Positions 46,078 through 57,900 of a stretch of DNA of 64,000 nt are shown here, one piece after another (position 1 is the stretch's first letter; every line of letters starts with the position of its first letter). Source of the stretch: Pelodera strongyloides (lineage: Eukaryota; Nematoda; Chromadorea; Rhabditida; Rhabditidae). The position numbers and the translations under genes are program-made. Under the pieces are notes generated by a model. That model did no database searches. It was not told where the DNA came from and worked only from the letters and a program-made list of their open reading frames with translations. The stretch covers positions 434,001-498,000 of the forward strand of contig JAANDG010000004.1 in the NCBI GenBank assembly GCA_036852015.1. Direction: 5' to 3'.

Positions 46078-49000
46078 AGGGAGCACCCCAAATCTCAACA
46101 TATTTCTAAGCTCAAACAAATACAAACAAATACAAAGTTCACCCTTCACTCAGTGTTGCAAACAAATTTTCATAAAATCAAATAATGGTGCACACTAACC
46201 AAAACTATGCAGCAACAGATGGGATTCCTCATTGGCGACAAACGGGATGGGATCTTACGTCGAGAAGATGCATCGAAGTCAATGAAAACAAAGAATAGCA
46301 GAACAAAAACGGCAAAGTACTCTCGCTCTCTATCCTACTTCTAACTAAACCCAAAACATAATAACTAAGTCTCAGATGGATCTCGACTGTCAACGTTCAC
46401 CCTCAAACAATGCCAAAAACTGAAGCACCCCAAGTCTCAACATATTTCTAAGCTCAAACAAACACAAAGTTCATCCTCAAACAATGCCAAAAACTCAAGC
46501 TGCTCCAATGCCAATTCCCCGAGAAGCGGCGGTTCTCGGAGTTGAACAAGGGAGCACCCCAAGTCTCAACATATTTCTAAGCTCAAACAAATACAAAGTT
46601 CACCCTCAAACAATGCCAAAAACTCAAGCTGCTCCAATGCCAATTCCCCGAGAAGCGGCGGTTCTCGGAGTTGAACAAGGGAGCACCCCAAGTTTCAACA
46701 TATTTCTGAGCTCAAACAAATAGAAAGTTCATCCTCAAACAATGCCAAAAACTCAAGCTGCTCCAATGCCAATTCCCCGAGAAGCGGCGGTTCTCGGAGT
46801 TGAACAAGGGAGCACCTCAAGTCTCAACATATTTCTAAGCACAAACAAATACAAAGTTCACCCTCAAACAATGCCAAAAACTCAAGCTGCTCCAATGCCA
46901 ATTCACCGAGAAGCGGCGGTTCTCGGAGTTGAACAAGGGAGCACACCAAGTCTCAACATATTTCTACGCTCAAACAAATACAAAGTTCACCCTCAAACAA
47001 TGCTAAAAACTCAAGCTGCTCCAATGCCAATTCCCCGAGAAGCGGCGGTTCTCGGAGTTGAACAAGGGAGCACCCAAAGTCTCAACATATTTCTAAGCTC
47101 AAACAAATACAAAGTTCACCCTTCACTCAGTGTTGCAAACTAATTTTCATAAAATCAAATAATGGTGCACACTAACCAAAACTATGCAGCAGCAGATGGG
47201 ATTCCTCATTGGCGACAAACGGGATGGGATCTTACGTCCAGAAGATGCATCGAAGCCTCATCGTCCAACGAAGTCAATGAAAACAAAGAATAGCAGATCA
47301 AAAACGGCATGGTACTCTCGCTCTCTATCCTACTTCTAACTAAACCCAAAACATAATAACTAAGTCTCAGATGGATCTCGACTGTCAACGTTCACCCTCA
47401 AACAATGCCAAAAACTCAAGCTGCTCCAATGCCAATTCCCCGAGAAGCGGCGGTTCTCGGAGTTGAACAAGGGAGCACCCCAAGTCTCAACATATTTCTA
47501 AGCTCAAACAAATACAAAGTTCACCCTAAAACAATGCCAAAAACTCAAGCTGCTCCAATGCGAATTCCCCGAGAAGCGGCGGTTCTCGGAGTTGAACAAG
47601 GGAGCACCCCAAGTCTCAACATATTTCTAAGCTCAGACAAATACAAAGTTCACCATTCACTCAGTGTTGCAAACAAATTTTCATAAAATCAAGTAATGGT
47701 GCACACTAACCAAAACTATGCAGCAGCAGATGGGATTCCTCATTGGCGACAAACGGGATGGGATATTACGTCGAGAAGATGCATCGAAGCCTCATCGTCC
47801 AACGAAGTCAATGAAAACAAAGAATAGCAGAACAAAAACGGCAAAGTACTCTCGCTCTCTATCCTACTTCTAACTAAACCCTAAAACATAATAACTAAAT
47901 CTCAGATGGATCTCGACTGTCAACGTTCACCCTCAAACAATGCCAAAAACTCCAGCTGCTCCAATGCCAATTCCCCGAGAAGCGGCGGTTCTCGGAGTTG
48001 AACAAGGGAGCACCCCAAGTCTCAGCATAGTTCCATGCGCAAATAAATACAAAGTTCACCCTCAAACAATGCCAAAAACTCAAGCTGCTCCAATGCCAAT
48101 TCCCCGAGAAGCGGCGGTTCTCGGAATTGAACAAGGGAGCACCCCAAGTCTCAGCATAGTTCTATGCTCAAATAAATACAAAGTTCACCCTCAAACAATG
48201 CCCAAAACTCAAGCTGCTCCAATGCCAATTCCCCGAGAAGCGGCGGTTCTCGGAGTTGAACAAGGGAGCACCCCAAGTCTCAGCATAGTTCTATGCTCAA
48301 ACAAATACAAAGTTCACCCTCAAACAATGCCAAAAACTCAAGCTGCTCCAATGCCAATTCCCCGAGAAGCGGCGGTTCTCGGAGTTGAACAAGGGAGCAC
48401 CCCCAAGTCTCAACATATTTCTAAGCTCAAACAAATACAAAGTTCACCCTTCACTCAGTGTTGCAAACAAATTTTCATAAAATCAAATAATGGTGCACAC
48501 TAACCAAAACTATGCAGCAGCAGATGGGATTCCTCATTGGCGACAAACGGGATGGGATCTTACGTCGAGAAGATGCATCGAAGCCTCATCGTCCAACGAA
48601 GTCAATGAAAACAAAGAATAGCAGAACAAAAACGGCAAAGTACTCTCGCTCTCTATCCTACTTCTAACTAAACCCCAAAACATAATAACTAAATCTCAGA
48701 TGGATCTCGACTGTCAACGTTCACCCTCAAACAATGCCAAAAACTCAAGCTCCTCCAATGCCAATTCCCCGAGAAGCGGCGGTTCTCGGAGTTGCACAAG
48801 GGAGCACCCCAAGTCTCAGCATAGTTCTATGCTCAAATAAATACAAAGTTCACCCTCAAACAATGCCAAAAACTCAAGCTGCTCCAATGCCAATTCCCCG
48901 AGAAGCGGCGGTTCTCGGAATTGAACAAGGGAGCACCCCAAGTCTCAGCATAGTTCTATGCTCAAATAAATACAACGTTCACCCTCAAACAATGCCAAAA

Positions 49001-50663
49001 ACTCAAGCTGCTCCAATGCCAATTCCCCGAGAAGCGGCGGTTCTCGGAGTTGAACAAGGGAGCACCCCAAGTCTCAGCATAGTTCTATGCTCAAATAAAT
49101 ACAAAGTTCACCCTCAAACAATGCCAAAAACTCAAGCTGCTCCAATGCCAATTCCCCGAGAAGCGGCGGTTCTCGGAGTTGAACAAGGGAGCACCCCAAG
49201 TCTCAGCATAGTTCTATGCTCAAATAAATACAAAGTTCACCCTCAAACAATGCCAAAAACTCAAGCTGCTCCAATGCCAATTCCCCGAGAAGCGGCGGTT
49301 CTCGGAATTGAACAAGGGAGCACCCCAAGTCTCAGCATAGTTCTATGCTCAAATAAATACAAAGTTGACCCTCAAACAATGCCCAAAACTCAAGCTGCTC
49401 CAATGCCAATTCCCCGAGAAGCGGCGGTTCTCGGAGTTGAACAAGGGAGCACCCCAAGTCTCAACTTACTTCTAAGCTCAAACAAATACAAAGTTCACCC
49501 TCAAACAATGCCAAAAACTCAAGCTGCTCCAATGCCAATTCCCGGAGAAGCGGCGGTTCTCGGGGTTGAACAAGGGAGCACCCCAAGTCTCAACATATTT
49601 CTAAGCTCAAACAAATACAAAGTTCATCCTTCACTCAGTGTTGCAAACACATTTTCATAAAACCAAATAATGGTGCACACTAACCAAAACTATGCAGCAG
49701 CAGATGGGATTCCTCATTGGCGACAAACGGGATGGGATCTTACGTCGAGAAGATGCATCGAAGCCTCATCGTCCAACGAAGTCAATGAAAACAAAGAATA
49801 GCAGAACAAAAACGGCAAAGTACTCTCGCTCTCCATCCTACTTCTAACTAAACCCCAAAACATAATAACTAAATCTCAGATGGATCTCTACTGTCAACGT
49901 TCACCCTCAAACAATGCCAAAAACTCAAGCTGCTCCAATGCCAATTCCCCGAGAAGCGGCGGTTCTCGGAGTTGAACAAGGGAGCACCCCAAGTCTCAAC
50001 ATATTTCTAAGCTCAAACGAATACAAAGTTCACCTTTAAACAATGCCAAAAACTTAAGCTGCTCCAATGCCAATTCCCTGAGAAGCGGCGATTCTCGGAG
50101 TTGAACAAGGGAGCACTCCAAGTCTCAACATATTTCTAAGCTCAAACAAATACAAAGTTCATCCTCAAACAATGCCAAAAACTCAAGCTGCTCCAATGCC
50201 AATTCCCCGAGAAGCGGCGGTTCTCGGAGTTGAACAAGGGAGCACCCCAAGTCTCAACATATTTCTAAGCTCAAACAAATACAAAGTTCATCCTCAAACA
50301 ATGCCAAAAACTCAAGCTGCTCCAATGCCAATTCCCCGAGAAGCGGCGGTCCTCGGAGTTGAACAAGGGAGCACCCCAAGTCTCAACATATTTCTAAGCT
50401 CAAACAAATACAATGTTCACCTTTAAACAATGCCAAAAACTCAAGCTGCTCCAATGCCAATTCCCCGAGAAGCGGCGGTTCTCGCAGTTGAACAAGGGAG
50501 CACCCCAAGTCTCAACATATTTCTAAGCTCAAACAAATAAAATTTCATCCTCAAACAATGCCAAAAACTCAAGCTGCTCCAATGCCAATTCCCCGAGAAG
50601 CGGCGGTTCTCGGAGTTGAACAAGGGAGCACCCCAAGTCTCAACATATTTCTAAGCTCAAACA
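46078..50663 (+). repeat. Higher-order satellite: 129-bp units in blocks, separated by a spacer of about 280 bp
   Basis: The basic unit is 129 bp, starting for example at 46484, 46613, 46742, 46871 and 47000. I count blocks of 5, 2, 4, 7 and 6 complete units, plus partial ones at the left end. Blocks are separated by a spacer (cactcagtgttgcaaac...gatctcgactgtcaacg) at about 46145-46410, 47120-47395, 47655-47935, 48445-48725 and 49625-49910. Units come in two subtypes (catatttctaagctc and catagttctatgctc), the second confined to blocks 3 and 4. Because 129 is a multiple of three, frames stay open through whole blocks, up to 308 codons (MPKTQAAPMPIPREAAVLGV repeated), and on the minus strand too. 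I take these as by-products of the satellite and not genes. Each unit holds an inverted pair ccgagaa-gcggcgg-ttctcgg. Confidence 0.92.
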
Positions 50664-50905
50664 AATGTTTCAAAATTGTCCGAGTTTATAATGCAGATCC
50701 GGTTTTGGCAAACATGTTTCAGGTGAATCACAGACCACGTCGAAATGGTAACACTTTAACTCTTATTCAGGATTGTGTTAAACTTACCCAGTCTCTGTTC
50801 TCGTTTAAGCACAGGGCCACTCGTTTGTGGAACCTACTTCCTGATAATATTGTTCTTTCGAGTTCCGTTGATTCGTTTAAAATCCGCATTGACGAGCTTG
50901 GATAA
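50664..50905 (+). pseudogene. 3' end of a non-LTR retrotransposon ORF2 (fragment)
   Basis: The last satellite unit runs directly, in frame, into a sequence ending RLWNLLPDNIVLSSSVDSFK...DELG and a TAA stop. The pattern FxxRxxRLWNxLPxxIV...SxxxFK is typical of the C-terminal tail of LINE reverse transcriptases (Jockey/CR1-like). Only about 80 residues remain and no reverse-transcriptase core is present. Confidence 0.7.
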
Positions 50906-50984
50906 TCGAGGTTTATGAAGTAGCAAATAGAAACATTCACCCTTAGTTATTCACATGTACGCACTCCATTGTTGTACATAGTTT

Positions 50985-51489
50985 TTGTCGCTTGTTAATT
51001 ATGTTCGCCCCATTATTGAATATGCGTCTGAAATTATAAGTCCCGATATTTCAACTCAACTGTGCAGGCAGCTGGAAAGACCGCAGCGGTTATTTTCAAA
51101 AATAATTTGCTCTAGAAATAACATTAGAGGTTAGAGGTTCACTTTCAGCTATGCAAATTGACCCTTTGTTTGTAAGAAGGAGAAGGACAGATTTGATAAC
51201 ATTTTTCAAGTTTGTTACAAATGATTATTCTTTCCCTTTCCGAAAATATGTAACTCTCAAGGCAGATGTATCTCGCATGCCCTGCAGGCCACATAGATAT
51301 GTAGATATGTTATTCGCAAAACTAAGCTAAAGTTCCTAAATAAGAACTGGTTCTTTGCACGTGTTTTCAACACACGTTAACAGACTTCCCTCGGAACTAA
51401 AACAATGCAGTAATATAAGTGACATCATACAAGTTATTGATTCTTCAAGAGGAGTCTTTGATAATCCAGTCCCGGCATTCTTCCTTTAA
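50985..51489 (+). pseudogene. Second LINE reverse-transcriptase fragment
   Basis: It reads NYVRPIIEYASEIISPDIST, the (Y)VRPxxEYAS motif found downstream of the LINE polymerase core, then LERPQRLFSKII. After frame changes it continues TDLITFFKFVTNDYSF and VNRLPSELKQCSNISDIIQV up to TAA at about 51489. Several stops and shifts make it dead. It is separate from the preceding tail, because that tail normally lies after this motif. Confidence 0.65.
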
Positions 51490-52200
51490 TTAATTTGTGC
51501 ACACATATAATATTCGCTACTCTATATTTTATTAGAAATTCGTGTCCATTTGTTTGGGATCTGTGTAATGTGTTTTATTCATGTTGTATTATGTTACTTT
51601 TCACTTCGTTAATTGGTATTCTGTATGTTTGTATGTTTTATGTATTTCTTTGTTTATAAGGAATTACCATTCAGTACCCTTTTGGTCCCTCGTCAGTATA
51701 CGTGCGTTGTGAATCCCCGTGTCTTAGGGTTCCTGTTGGTTGACATTTGACATTAGTTGTCCATTATTACACTGCATGCTCTTTCTTTGTTTATTTATTT
51801 ATTTATTGTCTTCCAATAAACCATATTATTATATGCGCTTTGTTACTCTCATTGTTATTTGTTTTGTTGTTGTTGTTGTTGTTGTTATATTATTGTTGTC
51901 GTTTTTTTTGTCTTCCGCTTTACTTCGGTGTACACTGAATAAAGTATTCATATAAATACAAAGTTACAAAGTAGAAATACAAAGTAAGAAGGCAGGGCAT
52001 TTGCGAGGCGCAACTACTAAGTTAGTTCAAACTACTGTTCTCATTGCAGATTGTGCCGTGTAGCACTTGGGTGTACATGTTTACTGTAATACTACACTGC
52101 ACGATTCACAGTACATAAGAACATTTAATCCTTGATTTGTACACAGCTGCTCTGCCTGCTGCTGGCTCTTCAATAACCACAACATCATCGATAATTGTTT
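51490..52200. other. T-rich gene-empty stretch, possible LINE 3' UTR
   Basis: T-rich sequence with a (TTG)n-like run (about 51861-51890) and aataaagtattcatataaatacaaagttacaaag at about 51940. The last string resembles the satellite junction text aaatacaaagttc. No exon before the acceptor at 52204. Confidence 0.4.
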
Positions 52201-52206
52201 TCAGAA

Positions 52207-53721
52207 ATGAATGTGTTAAGTCACTGTCTTTCTGATTTAACACTACGGCCTTCTTGTGCGAGATATGTATCCACAACGGCTCCATTACTAAAAAATCGAG
52301 CAGGCAAGTACAAGGTATGTTTTTGTCTATTTTTACAATGTTTGCATTGTGGTCAGCGACTTTGCAATGACAACTTCTAAATAAGTAACACTACGCATCA
52401 TCTCTCGGTCGGCTGTATTGAAGAATAGGCCTTAGCGTCTCCTTGTGACACTGTTTTCGGTCAATTTATTTTGTCGGTTTAGGCAACAGTGAATAGATCT
52501 CAACTACTCACCTATGAAATGGCCCAGAAACCGCATCACATTGGTGTGCGAAAAAGTTGGCTGACATGGAATTCACAGAATCTTGAAGGTATTGTTTCAG
52601 AGTTTTGTTATGGATTAGTTAACTTATTTTACTGATTTACTTTATGCTTGTAAACTGAGGTCAAGAAGTGGGGAAAATTTTCATACCCTTCCACCAAATT
52701 TGAACATTCTTATTTCCCTATAGATAGGTCAACCCTTCCATCATGTTTGCGCTTTTCCACGAATTTTCCTATAATTTGCTAAAAAAGGGGCGTGGTTGGT
52801 TTAAACACCCACCCTTCCACCAAATTTTACCCATTCTTCCATGAATTTTTGGCGTACCCTTCCACCAATTCCGGACTACCAAAAAAAATTCCACCACTTC
52901 TTGACCTATGCTTGTAAACGTCCACTACCATTTTCTGGTATGCGTTCTGGTTTTGATAATAGTACAATTCTAATTTTTGATCTTTTGTAATACATGCGTA
53001 TAACAACAACGGTACACGAAACAAACGAGAACATAATAGTTAGCTAGAGTTTTCATAATTTATTATTAAGCAACAATTTCAGGCTTTCGTAATCAACAGC
53101 CCTTGATGGTAGCTCAGGACGAAGTTATCAGAAGATTCATTCGTGGATTCTTCCCACAAAATGTTGTGGTTTCTGGAAATGAGGTATGTCTAGTAATGCT
53201 TCTGTCAACCGTTCGTATTAGTTTGGAAGTTGCAAATTAGAGAACGAGAGATTTGATATGGATAAACATCGTTACATCGATATGGAATATCGAGAAAATA
53301 TAGAGGCACGCGATTTAAAATACATTTTGCAGCTTGTTATAAAACGACGTGGAAATCTGGTTATCGTCGCTGGTTTCTTGCAGTATTCACGACGTTTGGA
53401 TATTCGCAGGTTAGTTTTGACATACATTATTAAATTACCCTCCTACATTTTATTTTGCATTGTTCCGCATGTAATTTTGTCCATGTATGACATGACGTAA
53501 CATGTGTGCTTAGTATTCTCACCAAATCTTGATGTTTGTGCTTTTTCGAAAAGTATTAAAAGTAAAGTAAAGGGAATGGAAAATTAATTATTGGCAATTT
53601 CAGGATCTACTGGATGTTTGGCTTCGTAGAGGAGTTCCTCTCACTGTTGCTCAAGCAGCCAGTCAAGCTTGAGCTTGCCTTTGTTGAAACTGAGGACGAC
53701 GTGGCTTATAATTATATTTAG
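52207..53721 (+). CDS. mrps-24: Mitochondrial small-subunit ribosomal protein uS3m (MRPS24), 5 exons
   Basis: Acceptor ttgttttcag lies 2 nt before ATG 52207. Exons 52207-52314, 52483-52588, 53083-53183, 53333-53409 and 53604-53721; 510 nt, 169 residues, phases consistent, close to the animal length of about 167. The first 25 residues are Arg/Ser/Thr-rich without acids after the start (LRPSCARYVSTTAPLLKN), a mitochondrial presequence. The diagnostic MRPS24 core follows: LTYEMAQKPHHIGVRKSWL, NSQNLEG, VIRRFIRGFFPQNVV, IKRRGNLVIVAGFL and FLSLLLKQPVKLEL, ending YNYI. It is a component of the mitoribosome small subunit in the matrix. The gene symbol follows nematode style and is inferred from the family. 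AATAAA at about 53898-53903. A MITE occupies much of intron 2. Confidence 0.93.
52658..52907. mobile_element. MITE in intron 2 of MRPS24, with 13-bp flanking direct repeat
   Basis: aggtcaagaagtgg (52658-) and ccacttcttgacct (-52907) are inverted ends. The 250-bp interior contains four copies of cccttccaccaaat-type text. Outside both ends stands tatgcttgtaaac (52643-52655 and 52907-52919), a direct repeat separated from the left end by 2 nt. Confidence 0.85.
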
Positions 53722-54934
53722 ATTTAAAATTTATATTTAATAATTCCGTGATTTATCTGTTACTTCATAAAAGTAGCGCTTTTCTGCTTTTGCCCTTTTG
53801 ATTGATACTTTTGTCTTCCTTTCCTTGTTGTTGTTGTTAGTTGTTTCAATTCTTTGTAGTTTAACCCTTCGGTCTAGATAGATTTCGCTCGTAGATAAAT
53901 AAAGATATTACAAATAGTACCACCTAATTTCCTGCTAGTCACTAGTCATTACTCGTTTTGTCGGGTAAATATTTATTTCGTCGGCTGTTTCTATTGTCGG
54001 ATTTAGCTTTTTGAAGATGACGAATTATCCTTTTCAATACTTTCAGTCTCTTCTCCCTACTGCGGGTGGTTGTCAGGCAACGCGAATAACGGGAACGTGC
54101 TGTCCAAAGAATTAGAAGCCCGTCTCGCAACACCGCATGGTATCCCGTAGTCAGTGAGCCCACAGAGGTATAGTTCATCAGTTTGTTGTATTTTTATACC
54201 GGTAAGATTCAGGTATATGCATAGCCTAAGCCCGCCGACGAACTCACCGGCGAACCACCTCCGGAATTAGAATATGGCATAAATTTAGAGGGCTCATGGC
54301 TGATGGGGTTTGCAAGTATGCCGAAAAATTTGTCTTGGAAAAATGAGTCTTGGAACGATTTTATAATTTCTCATGTTATATATTCATTCTTAGTTCCAAA
54401 GTACGGTACCTAGTGTACATACTTGCAAGGAATTTTTGCATACTTGCAAACCCCATAAACCACCTCCCGATTAGCGTATTAGACATGCGAAGCCCGGCGG
54501 TGGTTGGAAAAATTTGGTAGAAACGTATCGTAAATGGAGAAAATTACGCGAACCACCTCCGGACTCACCGGCGAGGTTTATGCCCTGGGTATATGTTAGT
54601 ATATATTTATGATGAGATATTGTTCCCATAGGAACCCATAAAGGTCCAGGTCATATGTGTAACTTTGTGGATATGTGTGTGTATGTGTGTGTGTGTGTGA
54701 TGATGTACCTGGTGATATAATAATTACGCTTTTCCTCTCCGCATATAGTGGTCTGCGCGTCTGCGGCGAATTTGTGAATAAGTGACCAAAAAAAAGAGAC
54801 CAAACATCACCTCCGAACTAGGGATGCTTAATATGCTGGTCTCGGAGGCGGTTACTGTTTGGTGGTAAGCTCGCCGGCTGATTTATGCTATGTTGAGCTG
54901 GCTTCTATTTCATTGTATGTTTTTCAGCGGCCTT
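53722..54934. other. Intergenic region between MRPS24 and PDZD8, with a fold-back
   Basis: 54303-54456 holds inverted arms atggggtttgcaagtatgc / gcatacttgcaaaccccat. They are bracketed by direct repeats of gcgaaccacctccgga (about 54251 and 54549) and by actcaccggcga, probably one non-autonomous element of about 340 bp (54235-54577). A (TG)n run sits near 54675-54700. The outron and promoter of PDZD8 must lie in the last few hundred bases. Confidence 0.5.
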
Positions 54935-57900
54935 ATGCTCCTCTCGCTATTCGTGGGTTTTCTGCTCGGAGCGGGACTCGTGCTCTTCATCATCTTTGTT
55001 CTCGTTGTCGATCCTTTTGGAAATCGCGTCGAACCCCCGTTTGTTGATCAGTTCAAGCCCATCCAGATTGCTCCAGTAGGTCTTTTTCTAATAACGATTT
55101 TAATGAATAATGAATTAACTCCGTATGTCTCACAGTAATTACTGAGTTACTACGTACTTTTCCTATGCCGAGATAAAAAAACGATGCATCACGAATAAGT
55201 AGTAATTTGTTCAGTGTGGGGCAAGACTTTGAGTCCGATCGTCCGATGAGCTACTTGTTTTGGTTGCTCTATGTCTATGGTTTATTTTATAGGAGCTTAG
55301 AAAGTTCTTAAAATCTGGCGAAGATGGTCAGGGAATCTCGAAATGGGAATCCACCTTCTCGCTCACCTTGTTTTTGCACATGTTCTATCAAGAACACAAG
55401 AATACCAGGCAGTTGCGACGGTGAGCTTATTGAAACGATTTTGTTGCGATGTTTACTTTATAAGGCGCATAGGCATACAATATGAGGAAATATCTGATAT
55501 CGTATCCCGAACTAGAACTACTGTCCCTGCTAGAACTAAAGTGTTATGATAGTTGTTTTGTGAAAGTTAAATTTTATCACGAGTGCATATGCATTTGTTT
55601 GTCACATAGTTCGTAAATCAGTTGAAGAGTCAAATAGTAGGCGTATGCTGATAATAATAGGTTTATTACAGTAAGACAGGTAGCACTGGTATCGAGAATC
55701 AAATATGATTGTTGACCCTGGTTTATATACGTTTCCTAGCGAACAATCTAGAACAGGCAATTAGGTTACTAGGACAATTGCATACAATTGCATAATGGCT
55801 AAGTCACGTACAGGTATTAGCAACACAACCTAAAGATCAAAGATCAAACATTAGACGAAATAATCTTAGGGAGATGAGACTACAACTACATTCCCTAACA
55901 TCTCCTTCCTTAAATAGACGAATAAGTTTGCTTATGAGGATCCATATTTAATCTCTTGGGCGGCACACGATTCCTTGTCGGGCGACTCGGTTGCACGGGC
56001 GGTAGTTGTACACGAGGCACAGGCGGTAGTTGTACACGGGGCACGGGCGACGTCGGCGACGGCGACACATCAGCAGCACGATCCTCCGGCAAACGATCAG
56101 GGGTAGATGGCATTACCGTGGGCATATCATTGAGATCATCAGCATTCTTCTGATTTGACTGTTTAGTAGGTAGGTCAATGTCAAACTCATCACAGAAGAT
56201 CTGCACAGCATCTTCACAACTTCTTGGACGTAGTTGGTTTGCGTGGCGAGTCCACACAACATCTTTGCTGATCTCGATATCATACATTGATCTTCTACGA
56301 GTTCTCAGAACACGGCCAGGAGTCCATTTAGGTTTGGAAGGTGTTCGATAATCTCTTGCATAAACACAATCATCGATTTGGAAACTCCTCTTCTTGGCAC
56401 CATGTTGGTTGTTAAAGTTCTGAGCCATCTTCGTCTTACTTCCTTGTAGACGATTCTCTTTCTGGCATACTTGCGTTCCTTGCACAAGTCGAGAGATTTG
56501 CGTAGTTAGCTTTCGACCAATAAACATTTCAGCTGGCGATTGCTGTTGCTTCGCAGAAGGGCATGGTGTCGAACGATATGTCATCAGGAACTTCTGTAGA
56601 GCTTGCTGGGTACTTCCTTCCCCCTTCATTTTCAGAAGTGCTCTTTTCAGAGTATCAACGAAACGTTCTGCCAATCCATTAGACTGTGGGTGAAACGGCG
56701 GCGAAAACATGTGTTTGATTCCATTCGTAAGGCAATACTCCTTGAATTCTCTCGAAGCAAACTGGCTTCCGTTGTCTGAGACGAGCGTATCGGGGTATCC
56801 AAACCTCGAAAATATACACACCAACTGGTTAATCGTCGCGGTAGCAGTAGTTGTTCTCATTTCAACTATTTCCGGCCAACGGGAGTAGGAATCCACGACC
56901 ACAAGGTACATTCTACCTTCCTGGGGTCCAGCGAAATCGATGTGAATTCTCTCCATAGGACGATTTGTTTCAGGCCACGGGGTCAGTTCAGTTTTCACGG
57001 GCATCTTAGCGGCACGCTGGCAGCTTTCACAACCTCTGACGGTTCTCTCAATGTCCGTATCCAATCCGATCCAGTAAACATAGGCACGAGCGAGAAGCTT
57101 CATCCTCGTCTGTCCTGGGTGTCCAGAATGTAGCATTTTCAGAATCCTTCCACGAAGCAAGCGCGGTATCACAATTCTCTGTCCAAGGAACAAACAATCA
57201 TCCTTGACAGACAAATTTGTTTCCTGACTTCTGAAGTTGTACAATGCAGAACCGGGTAGACAATCAGGCCATTTTCCTGTATGCAGAGCATCCTTGACGG
57301 CAGGCAATACATAGTCTTTTTCGGTTGCGACTTGGACTTCTTTCAACGATACTGGTAATCGGTTCACAGTTTCTTCCAACACGGCGGCAACATCGGCTTC
57401 GACCCTTGCGATCACGACGTCTTCATCCGGCGACGTGTGTGAAGAAATCAAACGGGAGAGTGCATCAGCTTGACCAAATTTGGTTGTCGAGCGGTACTGG
57501 ATATCGAAATTATATGCCAGTAATTGCAGCGACCATCTTTGCAAACGACTTGCACTGTGCGCTGGCACTCCTTTCTTACTCCCGAATATGGTGAGTAGGG
57601 GACGATGATCTGTTAACAGCGTAAATTTTCTTCCGTAGATGTATCGGTGAAATTTACGAACGGCGAAAATCAGAGCCAGTCCTTCCTTCTCAGTCTGACT
57701 GTAGTTCTTCTCTGCACTCGTCAACGAACGGCTAGCATGACAAATTGCTTTCTCCGTACCATCCGGGAAACGATGGGTTATGACAGCTCCGATTCCTTTT
57801 TCACTTGCGTCTGCAGCAACGATAATCGGCAACTTCGGGTTGTAGTGACAGAGTAATAGATCAGAGTCGACGGTCTTCTTCAGCTTGTTAAAAGCAACCT

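Noticed and set aside
48734..49660. 308-codon ORF (MPKTQAAPMPIPREAAVLGV repeats) as a repeat-protein gene
   Set aside because: It is a block of the 129-bp satellite. The unit length is a multiple of three, minus-strand frames are open too, and blocks are cut by stop-rich spacers. There is no signal peptide or splice support.
46484..50660. CRISPR-like regular array
   Set aside because: Eukaryotic context. Units are contiguous with no unique spacers between short repeats, and no cas genes occur, so it is a satellite.
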